DNA from: Candidatus Bathyarchaeota archaeon
GTDB lineage: Archaea; Thermoproteota; Bathyarchaeia; Bathyarchaeales; UBA233
NCBI GenBank assembly: GCA_003661945.1
Contig: QMXC01000008.1
Location: 1-13,017 of the forward strand
Length of the DNA stretch: 13,017 nt
Reading direction: 5' to 3'
Translations under genes and position numbers: made by a program
The notes under the pieces: generated by a model
Database searches by the model: none
Told to the model about the DNA's origin: nothing
Seen by the model: only the letters and a program-made list of their open reading frames with translations
Shown here: positions 1-6,836 of the stretch, piece by piece
Numbering within the stretch: position 1 is the stretch's first letter
Layout: every line of letters begins with the position of its first letter

Positions 1-85
1 AGACGAAACACTTTAACACAAACGGCCTGCACTTTTCAGCATTAAAACCGAAACAAATGGTAGAAATGCTGTTTCTGAAAAAGCA
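1..85. other. Left-edge stretch with no confident gene
   Basis: No gene can be assigned here. On the plus strand all three frames enter from outside the window. They stop at 14-16, 43-45 and 105-107. The longest would run across the 3' half of the antisense tRNA-Ala gene, so a gene tail is possible but unproven. On the minus strand this is the region downstream of tRNA-Ala and contains a short T run that could end its transcript. Confidence 0.3.
78..82 (-). terminator. Possible T-run terminator of tRNA-Ala
   Basis: Read on the minus strand, the CCA end of tRNA-Ala is followed within four bases by a run of five T residues. Archaeal RNA polymerase commonly terminates at short T runs without a hairpin. 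The run is short, so this is only a suggestion. Confidence 0.3.
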
Positions 86-163
86 TGGTGGACGGGGCGG
101 GATTTGAACCCGCGACCTCGGCGATGCCAACGCCGCGATCATTCCAGGCTGATCTACCCGCCC
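86..163 (-). tRNA. tRNA-Ala (anticodon GGC)
   Basis: On the minus strand the sequence folds into a complete cloverleaf. It has a seven-pair acceptor stem (GGGCGGG with CCCGTCC), a D arm with four-base stems GATC/GATC, an anticodon stem CGGCG/CGCCG around loop TTGGCAT, a five-base variable loop AGGTC, and a T arm GCGGG-TTCAAAT-CCCGC. Loop positions 34-36 read GGC, which decodes GCC (alanine). The third acceptor pair is G3-U70, the classic identity element for alanyl-tRNA synthetase, and the discriminator is A73, so two independent features agree on alanine. The 3' CCA is encoded (86-88). Position 26 is G, a potential Trm1 site. There is no intron. Confidence 0.97.
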
Positions 164-188
164 AAGTGAAATACCAGCTGGAAATATC

Positions 189-196
189 CTATAAGC
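189..196 (-). promoter_or_regulatory. Probable TATA box of tRNA-Ala
   Basis: On the minus strand an AT-rich element reading GCTTATAG lies 26-33 bases before the mature 5' end of tRNA-Ala. This is the usual spacing for an archaeal TBP site. Confidence 0.5.
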
Positions 197-233
197 CTTT
201 TCTTTTAACTTTTCCTATGTTTATGCGGTTACG

Positions 234-245
234 TTAATAAATAAA
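234..245 (+). promoter_or_regulatory. Probable TATA box for the radical SAM operon
   Basis: An AT-rich element (TAATAAATAAAG) lies 37-48 bases before the ATG at 282. Transcription would then start near 262-268, giving a short leader that contains the GGGGG ribosome binding site at 272-276. Confidence 0.4.
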
Positions 246-281
246 GTTGGACTCTAATGGTTAGGATAGAAGGGGGATTGT

Positions 282-1724
282 ATGAGAGTTTTGCTTGTTG
301 AACCGCCTAAAGAGGTGTGGTTTGTTATGGGCGAGTATTTGCCTCCTCCTTTTGGGCTTTTGGAGCTCGGCGCCTACTTGGAGAAGCATGTGGAAGATGT
401 GGAGGTAACGGTTTTGGACTGTCAAGCCGAGAGGGTGGATTGGCAAGGATTAGAAAAGCGTATTGCAGAGCTTGAACCGGATGTTGTTGCTTCAAGCGGC
501 TTCGCAACGTGCAACGCTTACACAGCGGTTAGAACGCTTGAAACGGCGAAAAAGGTGAACCCTAACATTCTAACGGTTACTGGTGGACAGCATTTTACAG
601 CTTTGGCTGAAGAAAGCCTACGGGAGTATCCGGAAATCGACGTTATTGTACGCGGGGAGGGAGAAGTCACGTTCGCCGAGCTCGTTAAAGCGTTTAGGAA
701 CGGAAAGCCCTTCTCCGAAGTGGCGGGAATATCCTTCCGGCATAAGGGGAAGATTTACCGCAACGATGACCGCGCTTTCATAAAGGATTTGGACAGCCTT
801 CCCTTTCCAGCTTATCACCTCGTAGAACACTTGGCCCGCAGATACCATTTCCGAATGATGGCTGGTTCGAAAAGATACGCCATAATCGAAGGTTCACGGG
901 GATGCCCTCACAGATGCGTTTTCTGCAGCCAATGGATACACTGGAGAGGAGAATGGCGGAGAAAAACGGCGAAAAGAATCGCTGATGAAATAGAGTTTCT
1001 GTTCAACGAGTATGGAATGGAGTTTTTCTGGCTCACCGATGACAACTTCGGCTTGGGAAAACTTGCAGAAGAATTATGCGACGAGATAATAAGGCGAGAT
1101 TTAGGCGAACGTATTATGTGGTTTATGCAGGCACGATGCGACGACGTAGCGAAAAACAGCAAGCTTTTGCCTAAACTTCGGAAAGCAGGCAACTACTGGA
1201 TACTTTTAGGCGTGGAATCACCTAACAAACGCGCCCTCGAGGCGTTCAAGAAGGGAATAACCCCTGAAGACGCGAGAAAAGCCGTGAAACTTCTCAAACA
1301 AAACGACATATTCGCCCAAACCACGCTAATAATAGGTGAACGCAGCGACTCCCACAAGTCAATTAGCCAGCTACGCACGTTTGTAAACGATTTAGACCCC
1401 GACCTAGCCATATTCATGATTCTAACACCGTTCCCCGGAACAATCCTCTACAAGGAAGCGTTAAAAAACGGGTGGATAGAAGACTTCAACTGGGCAAACT
1501 ATGATATGGTTCACGCGGTAATGCCCACAGAACACCTGTCCCGAGAAGAAGTGCAAGAAGAACTTTACAAGTGTTACCGAAGCTTCTACGGCTCGCTGCC
1601 GAGAAGACTAAAAGGACTTTTCTCAAAAAACAAGCTGAAAAGAAAAACATACAGGTATCTGGCAAGCCAAGCTGTTCTCCAAGGATTCCGAAAAGCCCTA
1701 TCTTGGAGAAAAAAACAAAAATGA
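282..1724 (+). CDS. B12-binding-domain radical SAM protein
   Basis: A 480-residue protein built like class B radical SAM enzymes. It has an N-terminal cobalamin-binding Rossmann domain (about residues 1-140; typical opening VLLVEPP and a GGQH turn near residues 101-104) followed by a radical SAM barrel. The cluster-binding motif CxxxCxxC is intact at C208, C212 and C215, preceded by the usual EGSRGCP. The classic DxHxxG base-on B12 motif is absent, as is common in this subfamily. Known relatives carry out methylations or carbon-carbon chemistry on lipids, cofactors and antibiotics, but the substrate here cannot be read from sequence. The start is supported by GGGGG at 272-276, five bases before the ATG. 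The last codons overlap the start of the next gene (ATGA), so the two genes are probably translationally coupled. The C-terminal tail is rich in Lys and Arg and may lie against the membrane. Confidence 0.9.
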   Translation: MRVLLVEPPKEVWFVMGEYLPPPFGLLELGAYLEKHVEDVEVTVLDCQAERVDWQGLEKRIAELEPDVVASSGFATCNAYTAVRTLETAKKVNPNILTVTGGQHFTALAEESLREYPEIDVIVRGEGEVTFAELVKAFRNGKPFSEVAGISFRHKGKIYRNDDRAFIKDLDSLPFPAYHLVEHLARRYHFRMMAGSKRYAIIEGSRGCPHRCVFCSQWIHWRGEWRRKTAKRIADEIEFLFNEYGMEFFWLTDDNFGLGKLAEELCDEIIRRDLGERIMWFMQARCDDVAKNSKLLPKLRKAGNYWILLGVESPNKRALEAFKKGITPEDARKAVKLLKQNDIFAQTTLIIGERSDSHKSISQLRTFVNDLDPDLAIFMILTPFPGTILYKEALKNGWIEDFNWANYDMVHAVMPTEHLSREEVQEELYKCYRSFYGSLPRRLKGLFSKNKLKRKTYRYLASQAVLQGFRKALSWRKKQK

Positions 1725-2488
1725 AAAAAGAAAAACTGCGGAAACGGCTCTACGCCGCGTTTCTAGCCTTTGCTTCCTTTTTCGGATTGCTCCTAACAGG
1801 GATTTTCACAGTTTTTCCGCCAGCCAGCCAGCACGTGTTCGCTTTGAGAAAGCCCTTGACCGGCGCCTTGTTCTCAGCCCTCTGCGTATTAGGAATGGTC
1901 GCCGTGTTCTTTCCGTCAAAATGTTCCGAAAGTCTATCTATAGTAAAGCATGTTGAAAACACGTTGCCTAAGCAAAACAGCGAAACAGCCGAAGAACGGG
2001 GTTTCCAGAGAACTTCTAATGTTTTGGGAGTGAAACTCGCTCATGGGCATCATCCCTCATGCGAAGGATTTGCTCACCACGAGTTTCAGATGGGTTCAAA
2101 AACCTTCTGCGTAGCTTGCATGGGGCTTTTTTCCGGGGCGTCAGCTACTCTTCCAGCGGCAGCTGCCTACTTCTTTTTCGGATGGAGCCTAGAAAACGCG
2201 GCTTTACCCTTTCTCGTTTTAGGCTTCGGCGGCGTAGCTTTTATTCTGGTGCAATACTTGTTTTTTGAGTTGAAAAATAGAGTTCTACGTTTTTCGCTGA
2301 ACGCTTTCTTTGTTTTTTCCTCTTTTCTCGTGTTGGCAGCTGCGGACATGGCTGCTAGAAGCTTTCTTTTGAACATGTTTGTTTTAGGCTATATTGTTTT
2401 TTGGCTTTACACTCGGATTGTCTACTCGAAGCTTAGGCACATGGAAATCTGCGAAAGCTGCGGCTTTAAATGCGCAACCGCCAGATAA
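1721..2488 (+). CDS. Polytopic membrane protein with HGHHPxC...CxxC motif
   Basis: A 255-residue membrane protein of unassigned function. I chose the ATG at 1721 because it overlaps the upstream stop as ATGA; the frame is open further upstream but only inside the radical SAM gene. Hydrophobic segments lie at about residues 11-32, 44-64, 132-155, 161-182, 191-212 and 214-236. Just before the third is a soluble His/Cys-rich stretch with H108, H110, H111, C114, H119, H120, C130 and C133, ending in CVACMGLFSG. This resembles the metal-ligand-like motif of DUF2085-type small membrane proteins (C..CxGxxxG), a loose likeness only. A second Cys group at the C terminus (C244, C247, C251) could add a zinc or cluster site. 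Coupling to a B12 radical SAM enzyme suggests a shared role at the membrane; this is inference. Confidence 0.8.
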   Translation: MKKEKLRKRLYAAFLAFASFFGLLLTGIFTVFPPASQHVFALRKPLTGALFSALCVLGMVAVFFPSKCSESLSIVKHVENTLPKQNSETAEERGFQRTSNVLGVKLAHGHHPSCEGFAHHEFQMGSKTFCVACMGLFSGASATLPAAAAYFFFGWSLENAALPFLVLGFGGVAFILVQYLFFELKNRVLRFSLNAFFVFSSFLVLAAADMAARSFLLNMFVLGYIVFWLYTRIVYSKLRHMEICESCGFKCATAR

Positions 2489-2495
2489 GAAAGGG

Positions 2496-2843
2496 TTATC
2501 TTCGGCTTAATTGGTAAAGCACACCTATAACGATGAGCAAACCCAACAGAATTACGAACAGCGGTCCTATGGAAGCCCATAACTTCTCGACGCTTATCCA
2601 TTCATAGTAAAGCGATAGAAGCCAGAAAATTCCGATGAGTATGAGCAAAGCTCCGAAAAATGCGCCTACAATAATGTTGCCGTGAGGCACCCCGAAGCAT
2701 TCTTCTTCCCACTCTTCACGAGGCCCAAAACAGTTATCGTTACGCGAGCTGGTTCGCTTCGGCGAATACAACGGCGCCCCACAGTTCGAGCACACTTTGG
2801 CGTCGTCATCGTTTTTCTCTCCACAAACAGTGCAGTAAACCAA
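2496..2843 (-). CDS. Zinc-ribbon membrane protein, two TM segments
   Basis: A small protein with an N-terminal zinc ribbon and two membrane helices. From the TTG at 2843 it is 115 residues and begins MVYCTVCG, the usual opening of archaeal zinc-ribbon proteins. The ligands are C4, C7, C18 and C21 (CxxC-x10-CxxC). A polar acidic linker follows, then helices at about 56-82 and 88-112, ending in a basic tail. The frame stays open to an ATG at 2900, which would add 19 residues unlike the family; GGAG about ten bases before the TTG favours the shorter form. Such proteins are common in archaea and their function is unknown. The gene converges on the preceding one with seven bases between the stops. 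Confidence 0.75.
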   Translation of the reverse strand: MVYCTVCGEKNDDDAKVCSNCGAPLYSPKRTSSRNDNCFGPREEWEEECFGVPHGNIIVGAFFGALLILIGIFWLLSLYYEWISVEKLWASIGPLFVILLGLLIVIGVLYQLSRR

Positions 2844-2970
2844 ACAGCACACGCTCCACGCCCTTATGTTCGAAGTGTAGGTTCTTAAAACTTTTGGCAT
2901 TCAAAATTTCTCGGCCGAAGCTTCCCAGCGTTCTTGATGCAAGTCTAGAAACACAAATAAGTAGACTATG

Positions 2971-2982
2971 CAATAAAATTTA
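2971..2982 (+). promoter_or_regulatory. Probable TATA box of tRNA-Val
   Basis: An AT-rich element (CAATAAAATTTA) lies 15-26 bases before the mature tRNA-Val 5' end. This suits a transcript starting at or just before the tRNA. Confidence 0.45.
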
Positions 2983-2996
2983 CCGAAATCGAAGAA

Positions 2997-3073
2997 GGGC
3001 CGGTCGTCTAGCATGGTAGGACGTCGCCCTGACGCGGCGAAGGTCGCCGGTTCAAGTCCGGCCCGGCCCACCA
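2997..3073 (+). tRNA. tRNA-Val (anticodon GAC)
   Basis: A complete cloverleaf with acceptor stem GGGCCGG/CCGGCCC, D arm GTCT...GGAC, anticodon stem TCGCC/GGCGA around loop CTGACGC, variable loop AGGTC, and T arm GCCGG-TTCAAGT-CCGGC. It has discriminator A and an encoded CCA (3071-3073). Positions 34-36 are GAC, which decodes GTC (valine). G26 is present, a potential Trm1 substrate position. There is no intron. The next coding frame begins only nine bases after the CCA, so a joint transcript that is later cut at the tRNA 3' end is possible. Confidence 0.97.
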
Positions 3074-3082
3074 TTATGGGAC

Positions 3083-4075
3083 TTGGTTCATTTCCAATTG
3101 AAGGGGGAAGCGGCCGTAAAAGCAAAGGAAACCCTCATAGTTGCCATTCTGTATGTGGCTGTTTCGTTTTTGATTTTCTCCAGCGGTTTTATTGAGATAG
3201 CGAAGGTTTCGGATTTGAGTGTTTTGCCAGCGGTTGTTTCTCTTGTGTTGTTGGTTCCGTTGTTTTTCTGGTATAAGCGGCATAAGCAGCGTAGGGAGCT
3301 TTCATCTGTTGTGGAGGTGGATGGGGGTTTTGTCTGGGTGGAAGTCTTAGGGTTGTTTTTGGCTGCGATGGCTGTTCGGGTTCCTATGGTGCTCGTTTTG
3401 GGGATGTCTTACGAGAAAACCGCTGTTGTCTATCTCGTTGTTTTGACAGCTGTCTTAATCAAGAAGAACAGTTTGGATGTGTATGGTTTTCGAACAGAAC
3501 GTTTCGCTCGGTCGCTAGGCGTAGGTTTAGCCTACTATCTGGTTTTCGCTGTTCCGCTTTTTGCAACATGGTGGGGCTTGGCTTACATCTTTACTGGAAA
3601 AACCGTTTTAACCGGGTATAACCCGCTTCCGGACTTGTTCATTTTTCCTTTTATGACTCTTTGCGTCGGCGTAAGCGAGGAAGGCTTGTTCCGAGGTTTA
3701 ATGCAAACTCGCCTAGCAAGGGTTTACAGCCGAAAGAAGGCGCTGTGGAGCCAAGCTTCGCTCTTCGGCTTATGGCATTTCGTATGGCACGTTTCACCCT
3801 TCAAACCATTCCAGATGACTATTCACGTTTTTACCACCTTCATATTTGGGCTTGTCTTTGGATACTTCTACCAAGAGTCTGGAAACCTTGTTCCGCTCGT
3901 ACTTACGCACGGGTTAGTAGACACCGTTGGAACGGGCGCCGTGCTAAACCCTGAGCTAGAAAACGCAGAAACGCTGGTTCAAAGCTTACAAGCACCCGCG
4001 TTCGCCGTAGCCATGATAATTCTCGCTTTATGCACCAAATTCTTAGCACGAAAAGCAAGGGTCACGTCCGATTAA
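3083..4075 (+). CDS. CPBP family intramembrane metalloprotease (CAAX protease-like)
   Basis: About 330 residues with many hydrophobic segments. It carries the signature of the CPBP (Abi/CAAX, Rce1-like) family: EExxxR at E199, E200 and R204, then a second motif with two His (LWHFVWH) and a third (THGLVDT). These residues form the metal-dependent intramembrane active site in the family. Family members cleave prenylated or otherwise membrane-bound peptides, and some protect against bacteriocins; the substrate here is unknown. The start is uncertain. TTG at 3083 gives MVHFQ..., and TTG at 3098 gives MKGEAAV. A strong GGGGGA site (3103-3108) lies after both and is followed at normal spacing only by a GTA codon. 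The 3' end overlaps the convergent methylthiotransferase gene by 14 bases. Confidence 0.85.
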   Translation: MVHFQLKGEAAVKAKETLIVAILYVAVSFLIFSSGFIEIAKVSDLSVLPAVVSLVLLVPLFFWYKRHKQRRELSSVVEVDGGFVWVEVLGLFLAAMAVRVPMVLVLGMSYEKTAVVYLVVLTAVLIKKNSLDVYGFRTERFARSLGVGLAYYLVFAVPLFATWWGLAYIFTGKTVLTGYNPLPDLFIFPFMTLCVGVSEEGLFRGLMQTRLARVYSRKKALWSQASLFGLWHFVWHVSPFKPFQMTIHVFTTFIFGLVFGYFYQESGNLVPLVLTHGLVDTVGTGAVLNPELENAETLVQSLQAPAFAVAMIILALCTKFLARKARVTSD

Positions 4076-5420
4076 GCATACGCCCCCTCAAAAATGTGGG
4101 CGCTGCGTCCACGATTTCTGCCTCTACAAACATGCCGAGTAGGCTAGAACCGCGGTTCGGAAATACTACTGGCTTATAAGCAAAGTTTCGCCCAATCCAC
4201 GAGTCTGCTTTGCCCACCTCATCGATTAGAACCGTGCCGCGCCAACCAATCCAACGGTTATTGTTTAACAAACCCGTTTCCTTAGCGAGTGCAGCTATCT
4301 TTCGGCTTCTGCTTTTGATTTCTGAAGCTGGAACAAAAAGCTCCCTCATTCTGGAAGCCGCGGTTCCGGGTCTAGGGAAAAACTTTGAAACATTTACGAT
4401 GTCCGGCTTCGTTTGCCTAATTAAGCGTAGACTGTTTTCAAACGCTTCTTTTGTTTCGCCGGGAAAACCGCAAATAATATCGGTCGCTACAGTTATGTGT
4501 GGAATTTTTTCTCTAAACCGTTTTAGGATAAGCTGGAATTCTTCAACAGTATATTTCCGGTTCATAAGTTTCAAAACTTGGTTGTCGCCGCTCTGCACGG
4601 GCAGATGAAGGAACTTAAAAACATGTTCGTTTTGGAAGGCTTCAACCAGTTCGTCGAGTATTTCTAGAGCGAAGTTCGGGGTCATCATTCCAACTCTCAC
4701 GTAGAACCTGCCGGGTAGCCTACAAACAGCGTTCAGCAAGTCCGCTAGAGAAACCCCGATGTCCCTACCATAGCAGCCAGTATCCTGCGCGGTAAGCCAA
4801 ACCTCACGCACGCCTTCCCGGAGGTCAAGTTTAACCCGTTCCACAATCTCGTCAATACCGTAGCTTCGTAAACGACCACGAGCAAAACGCACACAACAGT
4901 AAGCGCAGACGCCGGAACAACCGTAACTTATCGGAACTATTCCAACCACAGGATTAACCCGCCTCTTAGGCAGAAGCAGACATGGCTTAGTAGCTGCCGC
5001 AGAATCTAGGGCGCACACTTTTTCGCCGTCTAACACTCTTTGAACGAGTTCAACAATTCCTTCGCCTAGCGCTGGACCGGCAACCGCGTCAAAAAAGGTT
5101 TCACGGCGCAGCCGCTCAAGGTTTATGAGAGGTAAACATCCAACTATTATGAGCTTCTTGTCCCTCGGAACCTTTTTTAACTCGTGAATCACCCGGTCTT
5201 CCGTGGGCTGTTTTACTCCGCACGTATTGTAAACCACGACGTGCGCAAGCCTCAAGTCGTCTACTAACTGAAAGCCAGCCCCAGCCAAGCATCCGGCTAA
5301 AAATTCACCGTCTGAAACATTAGCTGAACAACCGAAGCTTTTGACGAACACGCGTACGTTATCCATAGAATCGTGAAGTTTAACTACGAACCGAAACATA
5401 AACATTCCCACAAACTGCAC
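4062..5420 (-). CDS. MiaB-like tRNA methylthiotransferase (archaeal e-MtaB type)
   Basis: A radical SAM enzyme of the methylthiotransferase family. The domain order is complete: an N-terminal UPF0004 domain with three cluster cysteines (C31, C67, C95 counted from the GTG at 5420), a radical SAM barrel with C168, C172 and C175 (CxxxCxxC), and a C-terminal TRAM domain from about residue 388. The archaeal and eukaryotic branch is known to turn t6A37 into ms2t6A37 in tRNAs reading ANN codons, notably lysine tRNA. The family N terminus (DNVRVFVKSFGC) suggests that translation may start at the ATG at 5366. The frame is open to GTG 5420 and ATGs at 5405 and 5399, and a TATA-like element near 5456-5463 would give a short leader for these. 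It is divergent from the RHH-ftsZ operon. Confidence 0.92.
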   Translation of the reverse strand: MQFVGMFMFRFVVKLHDSMDNVRVFVKSFGCSANVSDGEFLAGCLAGAGFQLVDDLRLAHVVVYNTCGVKQPTEDRVIHELKKVPRDKKLIIVGCLPLINLERLRRETFFDAVAGPALGEGIVELVQRVLDGEKVCALDSAAATKPCLLLPKRRVNPVVGIVPISYGCSGVCAYCCVRFARGRLRSYGIDEIVERVKLDLREGVREVWLTAQDTGCYGRDIGVSLADLLNAVCRLPGRFYVRVGMMTPNFALEILDELVEAFQNEHVFKFLHLPVQSGDNQVLKLMNRKYTVEEFQLILKRFREKIPHITVATDIICGFPGETKEAFENSLRLIRQTKPDIVNVSKFFPRPGTAASRMRELFVPASEIKSRSRKIAALAKETGLLNNNRWIGWRGTVLIDEVGKADSWIGRNFAYKPVVFPNRGSSLLGMFVEAEIVDAAPTFLRGRMLNRT

Positions 5421-5455
5421 ATTTTACATAGAAGTGCATAGAGGCTGTGGATAAA

Positions 5456-5463
5456 GCTTAAAA
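5456..5463 (-). promoter_or_regulatory. Possible TATA box of the methylthiotransferase gene
   Basis: On the minus strand the element reads TTTTAAGC and lies 36-43 bases before the GTG at 5420. Transcription would begin at about 5430-5436. Confidence 0.35.
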
Positions 5464-5504
5464 GGAAGAGAACAAACATGTTTAAAGCATATTTGGAACC
5501 TAAC

Positions 5505-5518
5505 ATATAGCGCTATAT
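5505..5518. promoter_or_regulatory. Perfect 14-base palindrome, candidate operator of the RHH-ftsZ operon
   Basis: The sequence ATATAGCGCTATAT is its own reverse complement. It lies 47 bases before the RHH start at 5565 and contains TATA-like halves, so it could cover the promoter or the transcription start. RHH proteins bind as dimers to short inverted repeats and often repress their own operon, which makes this a natural candidate site. A second, shorter palindrome (AAACATGTTT, 5474-5483) and a TTTAAA (5481-5486) lie upstream. Function is inferred from position and symmetry only. Confidence 0.45.
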
Positions 5519-5547
5519 TTTCTACTCATATTTAGTTATGGTTCACC

Positions 5548-5555
5548 GGGAGGGA
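5548..5555 (+). promoter_or_regulatory. Ribosome binding site deciding the RHH start
   Basis: GGGAGGGA lies nine bases before the ATG at 5565. It lies downstream of the alternative ATG at 5538, so it favours 5565 as the true start. Confidence 0.6.
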
Positions 5556-5564
5556 GAAGCAGGT

Positions 5565-5735
5565 ATGAAGTTGATAACCTTGTATTTACCCGAGCCATAT
5601 ATTGAAGCGTTGGACCAGCTCGTGAATGAGCGGTTTTATCCTAATCGTGCTGAAGCTATACGTGTGGCGATTCGGGATTTGATAAAATCTGAGGTTTGGC
5701 GGAGGCGGAGCATTGTCAAAGAAGCAACTAGTTGA
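5565..5735 (+). CDS. Ribbon-helix-helix (CopG-like) transcription regulator, CdrS-like
   Basis: A 56-residue protein that is almost entirely one ribbon-helix-helix domain: a short strand (MKLITLYLP), helix A (about residues 10-21), a turn with FYPNRAEAIR that is typical of RHH helix B, and a basic tail. RHH proteins pair through the strand, which enters the DNA major groove. In haloarchaea the small RHH protein CdrS controls ftsZ2 and cell division, and related small RHH genes lie next to ftsZ in other archaea. Here the gene overlaps ftsZ by 23 bases, so co-expression and a regulatory role in division are likely. The start at 5565 is chosen for its ribosome binding site. An ATG at 5538 would add nine residues unlike the family and might be used from a leaderless transcript. 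Confidence 0.88.
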   Translation: MKLITLYLPEPYIEALDQLVNERFYPNRAEAIRVAIRDLIKSEVWRRRSIVKEATS

Positions 5736-6831
5736 CAGAGCGTTGCAGTTCACGTGGCACGACAACGTGAACAAAGGGGTTCGCCCACCGGGCTACTGCC
5801 GGGTGATGGTTCTAGGCGTAGGCGGGGCGGGCAACAACACCGTGACAAGGCTTATGGAAATGGGAATTACAGGCGCCGAATGCATAGCCATTAACACGGA
5901 CATACTTCACCTGAACGCTTCCAGAGCTCATCAGAAAATCTTGATAGGCGAAAAGCTTACCCGAGGGCTAGGTGTAGGCGGGAATCCGGCGTTGGGTAGA
6001 AAAGCCATAGAAGAATCTAGAGCGCGAATTGAGGAGTTGCTGACGGACGTGGACATAGCCTTTATAACGGCTGGTCTGGGCGGAGGAACAGGCACTGGCG
6101 CGGCGCCTGTGGTTGCTGAGATAGCGCGGAGGAAAGGCGCTATAACCGTGGGCGTTGTGACCACGCCTTTCAGAATAGAGAAGGGAAGAATGGAGGTTGC
6201 GGCTCCAGCGTTAACAGAGATGCGGAGACAGTGCGACACCGTGGTCGTCATTGACAACAACAAGTTGATGCAGCTTGTTCCCCAGCTTCCAGTGAACGAG
6301 GCTTTCAGAGTGGCAGATCAAGTTCTGGCGAACATGATTAAGGGGATAGTTGAAACCATATCGGCGCCGAGCCTCATAAACTTGGATTTCGCTGACTTCA
6401 AAACTATCGTGAAACGCGGAGGCGTCGCCGTAGTAGGCGTAGGTGAGTCAGACGCGCCTAACAGAGCCGAAGAAGCAGTTAGAAACGCCTTGAAAAACCC
6501 GTTGTTAGACGTTGACTATGCGGGTGCGACGGGAGCGTTGATTCACGTTTCCGGCGACAGCAAAATGACCATTGAAGAGGCGAACCGTGTAGGAGAGATA
6601 GTGACGGAAATGATGGACGAGGACGCCTTGGTGATTTGGGGCGCAAGGGTAAACCCGAATCTGGCGGGAACCCTACGCGTCACGTTGGTCATGACCGGCG
6701 TGAATTCACCGTATCTGCTCAGCGGCTTCAACGTCATAGCGCCGCAGCTCTATAATCTTGAGCCGTACGCGGAGCCGGAGAAGCCCTTAGATATAGAGCT
6801 TAACCTCTACCAGCTTGAAAACTTCGAATAA
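5713..6831 (+). CDS. ftsZ: Cell division protein FtsZ
   Basis: A 372-residue tubulin-family GTPase that polymerises into the division ring. It contains the nucleotide-binding VLGVGGAGNN (residues 33-42), the tubulin signature GGGTGTG (123-129), and the T7 synergy loop NLDFAD with N223, D225 and D228 that completes the active site of the neighbouring subunit. The C-terminal domain is intact. It ends soon after the core in an acidic and hydrophobic tail (LDIELNLYQLENFE) without a long linker, a possible contact site for a membrane anchor. The start is TTG at 5713, within the RHH gene, with a strong GGAGGCGGAG site at 5701-5710; no in-frame ATG would preserve the N-terminal region. By sequence it looks closest to archaeal FtsZ1, with limited certainty. 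It converges on the PHP gene with five bases between. Confidence 0.97.
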   Translation: MSKKQLVDRALQFTWHDNVNKGVRPPGYCRVMVLGVGGAGNNTVTRLMEMGITGAECIAINTDILHLNASRAHQKILIGEKLTRGLGVGGNPALGRKAIEESRARIEELLTDVDIAFITAGLGGGTGTGAAPVVAEIARRKGAITVGVVTTPFRIEKGRMEVAAPALTEMRRQCDTVVVIDNNKLMQLVPQLPVNEAFRVADQVLANMIKGIVETISAPSLINLDFADFKTIVKRGGVAVVGVGESDAPNRAEEAVRNALKNPLLDVDYAGATGALIHVSGDSKMTIEEANRVGEIVTEMMDEDALVIWGARVNPNLAGTLRVTLVMTGVNSPYLLSGFNVIAPQLYNLEPYAEPEKPLDIELNLYQLENFE

Positions 6832-6836
6832 GCCCT

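Noticed and set aside
1571..1720. 50-residue upstream extension of the membrane-protein frame
   Set aside because: It lies wholly within the radical SAM gene in another frame. The ATG at 1721 overlaps the stop in the usual coupled way, and the extension has no sign of a conserved domain.
2483..2501. Inverted repeat AGATAA...TTATCT between two convergent genes as a terminator
   Set aside because: The stem is only six AT-rich pairs and arises mostly from the two TAA stop codons facing each other. It is too weak to call.
2901..3125. Minus-strand frame over tRNA-Val with the peptide VGRAGLEPATFAASGRRP
   Set aside because: This is the well-known spurious translation of an antisense tRNA gene that fills databases; it is not a real protein.
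3013..3195. Plus-strand frame covering the tRNA-Val gene
   Set aside because: The frame is made of tRNA sequence plus an out-of-frame reading of the CPBP gene, with no protein-like features.
5488..5533. Direct repeat CATATTT (5488-5494 and 5527-5533) as a regulator site
   Set aside because: A seven-base AT-rich repeat is expected by chance in such a region, and it is not placed symmetrically to the palindrome.
5538..5735. RHH plus ftsZ as a toxin-antitoxin pair
   Set aside because: RHH proteins are often antitoxins, but the partner here is a full-length FtsZ with every catalytic motif, so a division operon is the better reading.
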